A DNA stretch of 64,000 nt from a virus: positions 62,001 through 126,000 of IMG/VR virus record IMGVR_UViG_3300023094_000009. One strand, given 5' to 3'. This document shows positions 38,416 through 48,572 of the stretch, in pieces. The notes under the pieces are model-generated. The model saw only the letters and a program-made list of their open reading frames with translations, was not told the origin of the DNA and did no database searches. Numbering within the stretch: the first letter of the stretch is position 1; every line of letters begins with the position of its first letter. The position numbers and the translations under genes are program-made.

Positions 38416-41400
38416 AGAAATCTCTATTAGTTATTCCAATTCGATAAAACATCTTGTATTGTGAAAACTCATCTTGTACAAGTCTGCTCAGGAAGTAATC
38501 CCCTCTCAACCTGTCTTTCCAATAAGTGTCATATTCCATGGCATCAGGATTCAATGTCTTGTTGATTTGAACATTATCATTAATCCAGATCGGGAATCCT
38601 GACCTCTCATTTTTCACATGATTGTAGATGTAGTTAAAACTCCATCTTCCCTCAATTTCACTTTGCAGGATATCAGTTGCATCAGTATTTTGTTTAGGAA
38701 ATTCGTCCCACTGGCTCATGTCATTTTCTTTCTCAATTGTAAGGTTTAACTGCCCTGTGTTTTGAAAGGAATTGTAAATATAAGCTTTATTGAAACCTTT
38801 ATCAACTATATCAGCAAAATCATAATAATTGTAATACCTTCTCACCTGCAAATAAAATTCCATACTTTCAAATAGGGAATTTGTTGCATTAGTCTGTGAA
38901 GAGGTTTCTACAATAAAAGGATACAGACTGCCATAAAAAACTTGATATGAGTTGAACAAGGGGTGGTGTGTCCATAGTCCATTATCTAATCCTGTGCTGT
39001 TAACTCCTGTCTGGAAATAATCCGTATATGAATTGTAGTAATTCGGGGTAAAAGAATAATAAGAAATCCATGTTTTAGTTATAGGTGAGTATGCCACTGT
39101 CCAGTGAGCTTTTTCAAAATAATCTTCATTCTCAAAGGATATTTGAGTGTAGTTTACTGGTGCAAAAACCTCCCTTGTGCATATGTCGCAAACTTCATCT
39201 CCAACAGGTGTGAACCCTTCTGGGCATTCATAAACCACTTCTTCAAAAAATTCATCTTCAAACTCCGTGGAGTATATGTAGTTCAAGTCAGAGTAGCTTG
39301 TTGCATCTCTTAGTTCTTGTGCTGTGTTGTTTAAAATGGCTCCTCCAAACATTGCATCGGATCCTTGGTTAAGTCCTTCCAAAGTTACAATGTGACAACC
39401 TTCTGTCAGTCTATATGGATATATATGCACCTGACGAAATGTTTGTGCCAGATAGGCTCCGGGAGAACCAGTATGTTGAGGGCCAATTGCGGTTGCATCT
39501 GAGGTGAGGATAACAACTCCATCTACACTGAATCTGAATAGGTTGTCTGCTGCTAGAATTACGTAGTAGGTTTTAGTTTCTGGTACATCAATCAAGGTAG
39601 ATCCTCCATACCATACATTTAAGTCATAGGCTCCATCCACCCATTTTCCAAACTTAGTGGTGAGCCTGTTGGCTACAACTCCACTTCCTGTCCAAAATAA
39701 TTCAGGTAAAACTTCAAATGTGAATCCTGTTGGAGACATTACATTTACATTTGCTGTTCCATTTGAATTGTAAACTGAATATAGGGCAGGTTGTTGCATC
39801 CCATGCGCTGAATTACCAGCGTTTATGAGTGGAAATCCTTCACCTATTTGTATCTTTTCTGATTCTTCAACCATAACACATTGTCCATCAATCAAGGTAT
39901 ATCCTTCTGGACAAGATATCTCTCCTTCATAGAATCCCAATTCCTCCGAATAGTTTAAATCCTTTACTTTTGGAATGTAATCAAGCTTTGTAAGGAAAAC
40001 CCTTTTTAGCCTGTCATCCCATCCCAAGGAAAGTCCAAGTCCTGCATAAGCCCTGTCCACATTTACTTGTGGGTAAGTTTGAAGGATTTTGAAGGGTAGA
40101 TGTTCCTTGAACCATTTGTCCAAGCTAATGGAAATTTCAGGCATTTCTTTGGCATTAGGTGAAAGTTCAAAAACTTTTCCTCTTTTAGCGTCTGCCCAAT
40201 AGTGTCCGAAGGGTGTACTCGTTATTGCCTTGTGCTGTGTTCCTCCATAACCTAAATCAGTCTTGTTAAAGTTTAATGCTCTTTCTACAAATATCCCTCC
40301 TATTCCAAGCTGTGAATTTGTTGATGTAAGCCTGTCTCGCAATTGGTCAACTGCTCCAAGGATGGATATTCCATCTGTAAATCTGAATAATATTTGCTCA
40401 GATTCAATTCCCCTCACATCAATTAAAGTTCCGTATTCATTGCTGAATCTGTAAAAGTCTAGAGCCTTGTAATTTAACCAAGGACTTCTTGTAAGGGAGT
40501 TGTCATTGTCCTGTTGAGAGTATATAACAGCATTACTCAAGTCATCTTTTTTATCCCACAACTCCTTGCTATAATTTACAGGTAGCAGATCAGATAATTT
40601 TCTATGCACTCTGGATGAGAATATTCTGTTGTATCTGAATGTTTCTTTTTCGCGAATTGAAAACCTGTCTTCCTGAAGCCAATCAAGTGTATCATCAGCA
40701 TTCGGATAGAAGTTTTCATGTTCTTCCACGCCTGCATACCTGTTCCAGCAATTCACTTCACTTTCCACCAAAAAGTATGGACATCCAAAATAGTTGACAA
40801 GAAACTTGTTGTCATCCTTTATGTAGAATTCATTGTTATTGTTTTCCGTTACCCATTGACTGCCGTCCCATAAGCTATAAGCACTCTTGATGTCAGGAAA
40901 GAGTAAGCCGGAAGCCGAGAAGGTGTCTTCTGCTGTCTTGAAATCTATGAATCCCCTCCCTATGTTGAATCCTGTATTAATGTTGAAATAACTTGAATAC
41001 TTGAAGGGGGTGTCAAATTGTTGCTTGTAAGCTGTTTCTGTAAAGAATGGGAATTTCCTTACAACAGAGTGTCTTGTAATGTAGGTGTCTCCTCCATAAA
41101 TGATTTCGCATTCATTGTCCTGATCTAAAACTCCACAATATCCTGTGTTGAGCCATGAAATGCTGTTTACTTCTCCATATTGGTTTGGAGTGTATTGCTT
41201 CATTGTCCCATAAGGAGAGTATGTATTTAATGTGTAAACACCTAGTTTTCCTGTTTCCTGTGTTGGAATATTTAATCTAGAGGTATCATTGAATGAATAG
41301 TTGAAAGGATAGATGTCCTGTGTTTTGAAGAACACTGCTTTCTCTCTTTGAAAGTTGTTTACAAAGTATCTTGTTCCTGTTGTTTCTTGTGTCAGTCTTT

Positions 41401-44400
41401 TATTCCCCGTGTTTAGGTATGAGCTGATCTCAAGTCCTCTAAGGATAGAGTTTTGTGTAGTGTTTGGAGTAAAATTATAATATTGTCCTTCCGCAAGTCC
41501 TATATAAGCGTGATTGTATCCTGCCCCAAGTTGCTGGAAAGTATTTAGCCACTCATACCTATAGTTTCCAAATCTGAAAAGAGTTGAAATTGTGAATGAT
41601 ATACCAGCAGCAATTGCAGCAGCAACAGCTAAAGGTGCAGAAATTCCCCCTGCGGAACCTTGTACTAAAAGTGTAGATGCGAATTCTAAAACTTCTGCCG
41701 TTACTTCCAAACCTGCCAAAGTTGTTGCCAATGTTCTGGAACGTCTTCCTAAGATGGAATATTTTGGATGATTTTTGTAAGGTGCAAATGAATTATAAGA
41801 AACTCCTGTCTGGTATCCGTCAATTCCTAGCTCAAATGTTAGTGTCGGATTTTCGTAGGATGTATCAGGCGACTGAAAGGAAAACATAAAGTTTCCAACT
41901 TTTGATGCAGAATTTGCATTTAAATTGTCAAGTTGACGAGAATCATTTAACGGATAATTTTGATAATAGGTAGTCCCACCACTCCTTGCTACATCTACAT
42001 AGCTCATCATATTGAATAGGATGCCTTTTGCTATGACACTTCTTTCAGTTGTTCTATCTCCCCGAAAAATTTCATAGCCCACAATGTCATTTCTTTCTTC
42101 TATTGAGAGATATCCATTTGTCACTGCAATATCTAAAAATGAATTGATTGTTTCATTGTCAACAACAAATCCAATTGGATAAATTATACTTTCATTAGAA
42201 ATATTATCCACAGATGCAAAAGCGGACATGAATGGAGAAACAACATTACTTGGAAACTTGTAGTGCCTTATCTGCTTGTCCATGAAGTTGGCTTCAGAGG
42301 TGAAAACATAATTTCCATCTCCGTCAACTTGTGGTGCTGCACTTCCTCCTGTCACATAATAATCTTCAAAATCATCCCTTATGGATGACAAAATGTCAGA
42401 AGGTTTTATTTTAATACCGCTACTGTCATATAATTCCTCATTACAAGGGTATTTAATTCCAGACTCCCAATAAGAAAATTTTCCATATTGATACGGTATT
42501 GGATCGCAATCAGATAGTTCCTGAACCTCGTAAGTACATTCTGCTTCATAAGTGTACTCTTTTGCAAAGGTGATGCTGTCATAAGCTACCACAGAAGTGT
42601 AGATAACCTCTCTTTTATAAATAGCAAAGCACCCACAAGGCGGTTGCAATGTGTGATATTCTTCTTCGTTTGATTCCACCAAGAGCAAATCCCCTGTTAC
42701 ATTGGCAACAACAATTGTATCATACAAGTCTTCACTCATTCGGAGTGTTATTGTTGTTCCGGCTAGGTTGTGAAGAATCCCTTGAGCATTCCATCCTACA
42801 ACACTGGCTGAATAAAAGTTTGCCGTAGTTGTAGCTAAATCTGTATTGAATGTTGCTGTATAAACATCGCCATCAATAGTTAATGTTGATGTTCCTGAAG
42901 TTCCTGTTATATTTAGATCAAACTCATGATCACTTCGCATTGGTGAATCCACAACAATGTAAGCATTGCCTGTAAAGTCTGCACTTTCAAGTTCTATAAA
43001 CCTATCGGTGTCAACTAAATCTGTCAGATCTGTAATTATTCTACCATAAGCAGGTTTTTCAGTAAGGGTTGGGCATCCGTCAAAAACTGTAATCCTGACA
43101 CTGTTAGAGGTGTTGTCATCCGTGGCATTGCAGATCACTTGACTTAACTCTACAATTATTCTATCAGACGTCAGAAACTGAGCCTGAAAGTATACAGCAT
43201 TGCTGTGAAGGAATGGTTCAAATACATCTGATGTAAGTGTAACAGCTTGAGAAGTGATAAGTGGTGCTTTAGTTCCTATTGAAGCTTCATCTTTCAAGTG
43301 GTATCCTGTCCCTGCAACACCTGCAAAAAAGGTTTCAATTATTGGCGCAACATTACAGGAAGTGTTTGATGGAGTCGTCTTTTCATTTACAGAAGATCCT
43401 GCCGGAAGTGCATTTTCAATTTCTGTGTCTGTAACAGGAGGTTCAACCAAAGAATCACAAGACTCTGGGGGAAGTATCTGCGGATATTCACTTTGAGGAA
43501 CACTTACATCCTCCACTCTTTGATTTTCCACACCTGTCACCACAATCACCTCACTCACCAAAGTCGGTTCTTCACAGGTATCTCCAAATTCAGGAATACA
43601 TTCTTCATAGTAGGAGTCTTCTGTCAAGGCATCCTTAATGTCTGCCAAAGCAGGATCAGAGGAAGCTAGAATTTCTGCTCTGTTCTCCTCTATCCATTGT
43701 GCTATGCCTATACTGAATGATTCTGGAATTATTCCTTCCTCGATTACATGACCTTCTGCAAGACAGCTTTCTGTTTGAGTTATGACTTGTTCTTCTGTTG
43801 TTGCGGTTCCTTGAGGGCATACTCCTTCTACTTCTGAGGTGTCATAGAATTGCCAAATCTTATTTCTTATCTCCTCTGAACAATTAGATGCTGATGCAGT
43901 GATAGATAGATAGTTGGTGTCATCTTCTTCTACTTCGGCGATTTCTCCCGCAAGAGGGGGTCTTGGTATGAACAGGAAGTTTGGGGTCTTGTATCCTCCC
44001 CTTTTCTTGAATACAATTGACAGAGGGAATACTTCTTCTCGTGGATAAGTTTTGTAGTTGGCAGAAGCTATTCCATTTTTATAGAGTTTTTCCAGAGATC
44101 TGCTTGATCCCCACTTCACAAAAGAGCCTAAAAAGTTTACAATTGGTTGCAGGTTAATTTCTCTGTGAGGAGTAAGACCATGCTGAAAAAGGTATCCTCC
44201 AACATCTGAAAGCCCGTCTGCTGAAAGATAAACTGTCCTTCTTCTCAAAAGTTCCTCCACTGTCACCGTATCTCCGTTCTGGATTGATGTCTGACTTGAA
44301 ACCGTAAACTCTGTCTGGCTTGTGGAATAGATTCCATAAGGGATGTATATTGGCGCAGGATTGTTTCCTGACCTGTATATAATTACAATTTTATAGAAAT

Positions 44401-45298
44401 CATAATTTAGGTCAAGGTTACTAACTTCTACAGAGAAAGCCTGATTGGTTCTGTAATCAAGTGATGTCTGATCCAGTACATTATTATTGTAATCAATTAT
44501 TGAGACATAGTTTGTGAAGGCTATGTAGTCTGAAATCTCTTCTCCTGAAATTGTGGAGTAAGCCAAGGCAACCTCGTAAATACCAGACTGGAGATTTCCT
44601 CCTCCCTGAATTATTTTAGGATCGAGGCAAGGAAAGTTGTAAAGATTAAAAATTCTTATGTCATCGCATTTAAGGCATACAGCTGTACTTTCACCTGTAC
44701 ATTCATCTTTGTTGAAGAAGTAGTCAGCAATGTAATCCAGTTTAATGTATCTCTGAGGCTTTCCTATCTGCGTAAAATATAATTCGTCACCACTTATGGA
44801 ATGACGGATAGAAACGTCTGTAACAGGTTCATTCAAGCTGAATCCCAAACAGCCTGTGCATTCTTCTAGTTCTTCACAATAATCAGATATGATGGTGATG
44901 TATTCGCATATACCTTCCTGAATTATGTTTTCAAGCCCATCCTCCACAACAACTGACAAGGTGCAATTGCATTCCTTGGTTACAATCTGTGTTGGATCAA
45001 GCGTAAAGTTCATGTTGATGTATCCGATTTCTGAACATCCGGTTATTGGATTTGTCAGAAAGAAATATGTCCTGTTTCTTACTCGGTCATATTTATGTTT
45101 CACCACAAAATATCCATCCTTGAATCCTGTACATTTAAGATTCGAGGGTTCATTGACAAGAATTAAGTCCCCGTCTCCATGACCTTCCTGAATGTTTGCA
45201 TTGAGGGCAAATGTGTATTCTTGTGCTGTAACTTCCGAGGGGTGAAAGTTTCTGTTCATTCCCTTCTTAGGAGTAATATTTTGTGATTTCTTAATCAT
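38408..45298 (-). CDS. crAss-like muzzle/tail-tip protein (2296 residues)
   Basis: The N-terminus (TPKKGMNRNFHPSEV, EYTFALNANIQEGHGDGD, NEPSNLKCTGFKDGYFVV) and the later stretch IASANYKTYPREEVFPLSIVF (about residue 410-430) match a pattern I know from the large muzzle/tail-tip protein of crAss-like phages. At about 796-883 lies a module sharing the GTSG-TIDGD-Y-ATF-TDL-T motif with the 844-residue protein. Two Cys motifs CPEGYT/CPEGFT occur near 1796 and 2024. Between them (about 1880-2000) is a PA14-like beta-sandwich (DLNVWYGGSTLIDV, NLFRFSVDGVVILTS, GCHIVTLEGLNQGSDAMFGGAILNN), plausibly glycan-binding. It sits at the distal end of the tail and may contact the host. Identity and insert roles are inferred. 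Confidence 0.6.
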   Translation of the reverse strand: MIKKSQNITPKKGMNRNFHPSEVTAQEYTFALNANIQEGHGDGDLILVNEPSNLKCTGFKDGYFVVKHKYDRVRNRTYFFLTNPITGCSEIGYINMNFTLDPTQIVTKECNCTLSVVVEDGLENIIQEGICEYITIISDYCEELEECTGCLGFSLNEPVTDVSIRHSISGDELYFTQIGKPQRYIKLDYIADYFFNKDECTGESTAVCLKCDDIRIFNLYNFPCLDPKIIQGGGNLQSGIYEVALAYSTISGEEISDYIAFTNYVSIIDYNNNVLDQTSLDYRTNQAFSVEVSNLDLNYDFYKIVIIYRSGNNPAPIYIPYGIYSTSQTEFTVSSQTSIQNGDTVTVEELLRRRTVYLSADGLSDVGGYLFQHGLTPHREINLQPIVNFLGSFVKWGSSRSLEKLYKNGIASANYKTYPREEVFPLSIVFKKRGGYKTPNFLFIPRPPLAGEIAEVEEDDTNYLSITASASNCSEEIRNKIWQFYDTSEVEGVCPQGTATTEEQVITQTESCLAEGHVIEEGIIPESFSIGIAQWIEENRAEILASSDPALADIKDALTEDSYYEECIPEFGDTCEEPTLVSEVIVVTGVENQRVEDVSVPQSEYPQILPPESCDSLVEPPVTDTEIENALPAGSSVNEKTTPSNTSCNVAPIIETFFAGVAGTGYHLKDEASIGTKAPLITSQAVTLTSDVFEPFLHSNAVYFQAQFLTSDRIIVELSQVICNATDDNTSNSVRITVFDGCPTLTEKPAYGRIITDLTDLVDTDRFIELESADFTGNAYIVVDSPMRSDHEFDLNITGTSGTSTLTIDGDVYTATFNTDLATTTANFYSASVVGWNAQGILHNLAGTTITLRMSEDLYDTIVVANVTGDLLLVESNEEEYHTLQPPCGCFAIYKREVIYTSVVAYDSITFAKEYTYEAECTYEVQELSDCDPIPYQYGKFSYWESGIKYPCNEELYDSSGIKIKPSDILSSIRDDFEDYYVTGGSAAPQVDGDGNYVFTSEANFMDKQIRHYKFPSNVVSPFMSAFASVDNISNESIIYPIGFVVDNETINSFLDIAVTNGYLSIEERNDIVGYEIFRGDRTTERSVIAKGILFNMMSYVDVARSGGTTYYQNYPLNDSRQLDNLNANSASKVGNFMFSFQSPDTSYENPTLTFELGIDGYQTGVSYNSFAPYKNHPKYSILGRRSRTLATTLAGLEVTAEVLEFASTLLVQGSAGGISAPLAVAAAIAAGISFTISTLFRFGNYRYEWLNTFQQLGAGYNHAYIGLAEGQYYNFTPNTTQNSILRGLEISSYLNTGNKRLTQETTGTRYFVNNFQREKAVFFKTQDIYPFNYSFNDTSRLNIPTQETGKLGVYTLNTYSPYGTMKQYTPNQYGEVNSISWLNTGYCGVLDQDNECEIIYGGDTYITRHSVVRKFPFFTETAYKQQFDTPFKYSSYFNINTGFNIGRGFIDFKTAEDTFSASGLLFPDIKSAYSLWDGSQWVTENNNNEFYIKDDNKFLVNYFGCPYFLVESEVNCWNRYAGVEEHENFYPNADDTLDWLQEDRFSIREKETFRYNRIFSSRVHRKLSDLLPVNYSKELWDKKDDLSNAVIYSQQDNDNSLTRSPWLNYKALDFYRFSNEYGTLIDVRGIESEQILFRFTDGISILGAVDQLRDRLTSTNSQLGIGGIFVERALNFNKTDLGYGGTQHKAITSTPFGHYWADAKRGKVFELSPNAKEMPEISISLDKWFKEHLPFKILQTYPQVNVDRAYAGLGLSLGWDDRLKRVFLTKLDYIPKVKDLNYSEELGFYEGEISCPEGYTLIDGQCVMVEESEKIQIGEGFPLINAGNSAHGMQQPALYSVYNSNGTANVNVMSPTGFTFEVLPELFWTGSGVVANRLTTKFGKWVDGAYDLNVWYGGSTLIDVPETKTYYVILAADNLFRFSVDGVVILTSDATAIGPQHTGSPGAYLAQTFRQVHIYPYRLTEGCHIVTLEGLNQGSDAMFGGAILNNTAQELRDATSYSDLNYIYSTEFEDEFFEEVVYECPEGFTPVGDEVCDICTREVFAPVNYTQISFENEDYFEKAHWTVAYSPITKTWISYYSFTPNYYNSYTDYFQTGVNSTGLDNGLWTHHPLFNSYQVFYGSLYPFIVETSSQTNATNSLFESMEFYLQVRRYYNYYDFADIVDKGFNKAYIYNSFQNTGQLNLTIEKENDMSQWDEFPKQNTDATDILQSEIEGRWSFNYIYNHVKNERSGFPIWINDNVQINKTLNPDAMEYDTYWKDRLRGDYFLSRLVQDEFSQYKMFYRIGITNRDFYA

Positions 45299-46173
45299 CT
45301 TCTTCTGCCAATAACTGTGTAAGCATTTACAATCTGATTATCTTGGTATGATATCTTGTTTCCAAGTCTCTTCCAGTTCAGGTTGTTTGATTTTACTTCT
45401 GTTTGCGCGTTATGTCTTGCAGATCTTTCTTCCTGCTTCCATGGAGCATACAGACTCATAAGTCCTGCCACATTTTCTCCATTTGCTATAATCATTTCCG
45501 CTGTGGAAATCTTTAGGCGTAATTCTAGATATCTTTCCAAGTATCCATTTGGTGATTCTGGGATTTCAAGATTACCTTCCTTGTCCACAGGGAATCCATT
45601 GTATCGGATATAAATGTCACCTTCCTGAAAGTTTGCCCTTAATTCTCCGTTTATGATTGTAATTTCATCCTTGTCGCAATCATCATACATTTTTCTGTAT
45701 CCATCGAGACAATGCTTCTTGTCAAATGATTTGCTTAGCTTTAGGTATTTACCTTTCCGGTAATCAAACTTTGCAACTGAATTCTTGAAGTAAACTTCTT
45801 TCCTTACATATTCATCTGTCACTTCATGGCAACAGTCTTGGCACTCATTCCATCTGTCCTTTATCTGCTTCTCGTTCTGAATAAATCCTAGTCCAATCAA
45901 TGTCCTGTATTCTATTCCTCCCATGTCACATTTCTCAGGAGTACACATCATGGCAAGAGATAGCTTAAAGAAATTGTGTGGCAGATCAACTCTTCCATCC
46001 TTCAAGGTCAATACGTCTTCCTGCTGATAGCAGATATCGTTTCCAAAGGCTTTCAGTGACTGAATAATTTCTTTGTAAAGGTCATCTTCATCCACTAGCC
46101 CTGCGGTATCGTATTTTGCAAATGTTTTTTTAGTCTGAGCTACAAGGGCATCTACATTTCCTTTTAAATCCAT
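45295..46173 (-). CDS. Ring/tail-tube-like structural protein
   Basis: A segment in the N-terminal third, DDLYKEIIQSLKAFGNDICYQQEDVLTLKDGRVDLPHNFFKLSLA, matches a pattern I recall in crAss-like tail-tubular/ring proteins (helix, then KNG-x-LP-x-F-x-L-x-A). Cysteines (CTPEKCD, CQDCCHE, CLDGY) are frequent. The gene lies between the IHF-fold gene and the muzzle gene and overlaps both, as expected of the tail-assembly cluster. Assigned to the tail/head-connector group by resemblance. Confidence 0.6.
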   Translation of the reverse strand: MDLKGNVDALVAQTKKTFAKYDTAGLVDEDDLYKEIIQSLKAFGNDICYQQEDVLTLKDGRVDLPHNFFKLSLAMMCTPEKCDMGGIEYRTLIGLGFIQNEKQIKDRWNECQDCCHEVTDEYVRKEVYFKNSVAKFDYRKGKYLKLSKSFDKKHCLDGYRKMYDDCDKDEITIINGELRANFQEGDIYIRYNGFPVDKEGNLEIPESPNGYLERYLELRLKISTAEMIIANGENVAGLMSLYAPWKQEERSARHNAQTEVKSNNLNWKRLGNKISYQDNQIVNAYTVIGRRR

Positions 46174-46607
46174 TTTGTTTTCTTTAGAGAATAGTGGAAT
46201 GATTTATATCTTTTTCCGGCTTGGATGTTTTCTTTCAGTTTTTGTTTGTAGGCGCTTGAGAATGTCTTGTCCATCGTCCATTCTGATCTTGTCCTTACAG
46301 GGACATAGGTGGGGAAATATTGCCTGTTGTCAGTTTCAGTGCTGTAAATGTCTTTACTTACTCCAAAGGGATTCCACACCATCTTGCGCGGGCAGAGCCA
46401 GTTAAAGAAATATCCAAGACCTTTTATGTAAACACCTCCCTTTCTTTCCAGAGTCTCTTCAGCTATAATGTCAAAAAATTCCTTTACAACTTTAAAGTAT
46501 TTATCTCTTCCCTGAATCTTGAATTCCTTATTTATAGTGTTCCTGTATAAGGTGTATTCTGGTTTTTCTTTTAGAGATCGGGGAATGTATCGTTCTTCAC
46601 CTGTCAT
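46164..46607 (-). CDS. IHF/HU-fold virion-associated protein
   Basis: At about residues 40-70 the sequence FFDIIAEETLERKGGVYIKGLGYFFNWLCP reads as an HU/IHF-type helix followed by the beta-arm opening (L-x-x-G-x-GYF). crAss-like phages carry one or two IHF-fold proteins in the same position, beside the tail-tube gene. The C-terminal half is basic and aromatic (KTKWI end), suited to DNA or capsid contact. It overlaps its right neighbour by four bases and its left neighbour by ten. Confidence 0.65.
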   Translation of the reverse strand: MTGEERYIPRSLKEKPEYTLYRNTINKEFKIQGRDKYFKVVKEFFDIIAEETLERKGGVYIKGLGYFFNWLCPRKMVWNPFGVSKDIYSTETDNRQYFPTYVPVRTRSEWTMDKTFSSAYKQKLKENIQAGKRYKSFHYSLKKTKWI

Positions 46608-47344
46608 CTAACTGTTGCTGATTTTTGATTCTCATCCATATTCGGATTTTCATCTTTTGGGATTGAAACCACTGTTGACATTAATTCTTGTAAAGTCATT
46701 GCCCTTACATTTTCAAGTAGGAGATCTGTTATAGGAAATTTCATATCCCACAAAGACTTACAATCATCTTTTTTCTTCTTGTCTCCGCATCCACAGTCTT
46801 CCACTTCCTCTTCATTTATGGCAATCATTCGGATTTTAACTGCTTCAATGTATTCAGTGATGAAAAGGTGTCCGTCTTCTATAAAATAGAAATAATCGTT
46901 TCCCGGTTTCTTGTATTTTAATTTTTTGCGGTTTTTAATCAATTCTGGGGTGGATGAGATAAACTCAATACTGTCATCAATGGAGTTAATAGAGAAAATA
47001 GCAATACCTGTCCTTCCATAAATTGTTTCAGGTATTTTACTAGTGGACTTCATTAATGTATTGCAATTGCTCAAATCAACAGAACAACATTCAATCCTGT
47101 CAACTTCTTCCATCTCAAAACAAGGGATGACAGAAATAAGATCAAAAGCATTTCTGAGCTTGAATTCATCTACTCTCTGTGCTAGAAGCATCTTTGCTTT
47201 TGACTTCCCTATGTGTAGAACGCTTCGTCTGCTAACCCACGTATCTTTGGACAACATTTTCAGCTCATTTATAATCCCTGATACAAAATCACCATTTGTG
47301 GCACCTCCCATACTTGATGAGCTTCCTTTTAAATTATTTTTCAT
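46604..47344 (-). CDS. Conserved crAss-like structural protein (246 residues)
   Basis: Residues about 15-100 (GIINELKMLSKDTWVSRRSVLHIGKSKAKMLLAQRVDE, then IPCFEMEEVDRIECCSVDLSNCNTLMKST) follow a pattern I associate with a conserved crAss-like head-tail connector/ring protein: a Ser/Gly-rich start, K-A-x-LLAQ and C-rich receptor-like loop. The end is Gly/Cys/Lys-rich (EDCGCGDKKKKDDCK). Its ATG lies inside the last codons of the TnpB gene (11-base overlap). It is a virion structural component by position. Confidence 0.6.
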   Translation of the reverse strand: MKNNLKGSSSSMGGATNGDFVSGIINELKMLSKDTWVSRRSVLHIGKSKAKMLLAQRVDEFKLRNAFDLISVIPCFEMEEVDRIECCSVDLSNCNTLMKSTSKIPETIYGRTGIAIFSINSIDDSIEFISSTPELIKNRKKLKYKKPGNDYFYFIEDGHLFITEYIEAVKIRMIAINEEEVEDCGCGDKKKKDDCKSLWDMKFPITDLLLENVRAMTLQELMSTVVSIPKDENPNMDENQKSATVR

Positions 47345-48437
47345 AATTCTCTATTAGCGATTGCCCTCGCTGTTTAATTGTTAAACTTGCTTCAAAGTCT
47401 GCATTACCTTCATGATTGCATTTTATACATTTGAAGCTCTCTTGTGTTTTTCTGTTCTCCTTTGAGATGTGTCCACACTTTGAGCATTCCTGTGAAGTGT
47501 ATTTAGCATCTACCTTAATTACATTTGTTTTGTAAGATAAATATTTTCCAAATTTGTACCAACTGACATCCGAGATAGATTTTGAGTAATTCTTATCTTG
47601 AATCATTTCTGAAATTTTCAAGTCCTCTACAAAAACTGTTTGATAATTGTTAGCTAAACTTCTTGAGACTTTATGCAAGTAATCCTCTCTAACTCTCTGG
47701 ATTTTTAAGTAAACTTTTTTTACTTTCTCCACCTCCTTGTAAAAATTATTAGATCCTTTTTTCTTTAGAGATAATTTTCTTTGAACTTCAGCTAATTTAT
47801 CTGCATATTTTTTGGTTGTTTTTATATTTTCAAAAAACTTACCCTCAGAGGTAGCTACAAAATGTTTAATTCCTAAATCAATTCCTACTTCTGCTTGATT
47901 CTTGCATTTTTGGACTTCATGGTCGGTAATTATTTGTAGGTAGTACCCATCTGCTTTTTTGACTACTCTTGCTAATTTTATGTTTCCACTTATTTCTCTG
48001 CTTTTAAATATTTTTATTTTTCCTATTTTAGGTAAGATAAATCTACCATCTTTTTCAAACCTTAAACTGTGATGATTAGTTTTAGTATTTCCTTGCTTGA
48101 ATTCTATGGATTTCCAATCTTTCTTTTTAGCCCATTTTGGTGGATTTGTTTTAACACCTTTTTTTAAATCTGCATAAAATTTATCGTATCCTCTATATAA
48201 TCTTTCGATAATTCCTTGTAGTGTATGAGATTGGACACCCTTAATCCAAGTAAATTCCTTTTTTAGTGCAGGTAGTTGTTTCATTAAATCAAACTTACCT
48301 AAGCTTAAACCTTGTGAATAAGCATATTCCTTTGTTTCTTTCGCTAAATTATACACACAACGAGTTGTATTTAAATGGTCTTCAAACTTTTGTGTTAAAG
48401 TATGGGTTGTTTTTATTTTAAAGGTGTATGTGAGCAT
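47334..48437 (-). CDS. TnpB-type RNA-guided nuclease (IS200/IS605 family)
   Basis: The 367-residue protein has the TnpB layout: an N-terminal OrfB helical region (LTQKFEDHLNTTRCVYNLAKETK), the RuvC motifs GIDLGIKHF (D187), VFVEDLKI (E271) and NADFEASLTI (D347), and a zinc ribbon with Cys 318, 321, 337 and 340 (CSKCGHISKENRK, CIKCNHEG). All three catalytic acids are present, so it should be an active nuclease. There is no neighbouring TnpA. The gene interrupts the structural operon: its last codons overlap the start of the 246-residue gene by 11 bases, leaving no separate 3' region for the usual guide RNA end, which would have to lie inside coding sequence. Confidence 0.85.
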   Translation of the reverse strand: MLTYTFKIKTTHTLTQKFEDHLNTTRCVYNLAKETKEYAYSQGLSLGKFDLMKQLPALKKEFTWIKGVQSHTLQGIIERLYRGYDKFYADLKKGVKTNPPKWAKKKDWKSIEFKQGNTKTNHHSLRFEKDGRFILPKIGKIKIFKSREISGNIKLARVVKKADGYYLQIITDHEVQKCKNQAEVGIDLGIKHFVATSEGKFFENIKTTKKYADKLAEVQRKLSLKKKGSNNFYKEVEKVKKVYLKIQRVREDYLHKVSRSLANNYQTVFVEDLKISEMIQDKNYSKSISDVSWYKFGKYLSYKTNVIKVDAKYTSQECSKCGHISKENRKTQESFKCIKCNHEGNADFEASLTIKQRGQSLIENYEK

Positions 48438-48518
48438 TAGTTGGTTTAAAATCTTCTATGTAAAATTAGGAAGAAATTTACTCATTTTAAAATTAATTAC
48501 GTTTTACTACATAATCAA

Positions 48519-48544
48519 AAAGACCACTTTTGAGGGTGGTCTTT
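48519..48544 (-). terminator. Rho-independent terminator after the fibre gene
   Basis: On the minus strand AAAGACCAC pairs perfectly with GTGGTCTTT over nine bases with an eight-base loop, followed by TTTTT. It lies 29 bases after the stop of the 601-residue fibre gene and 80 bases upstream of the TnpB gene, so it separates the two. Confidence 0.85.
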
Positions 48545-48572
48545 ATCTTATATTTTATAAATGAAAAAGTTT

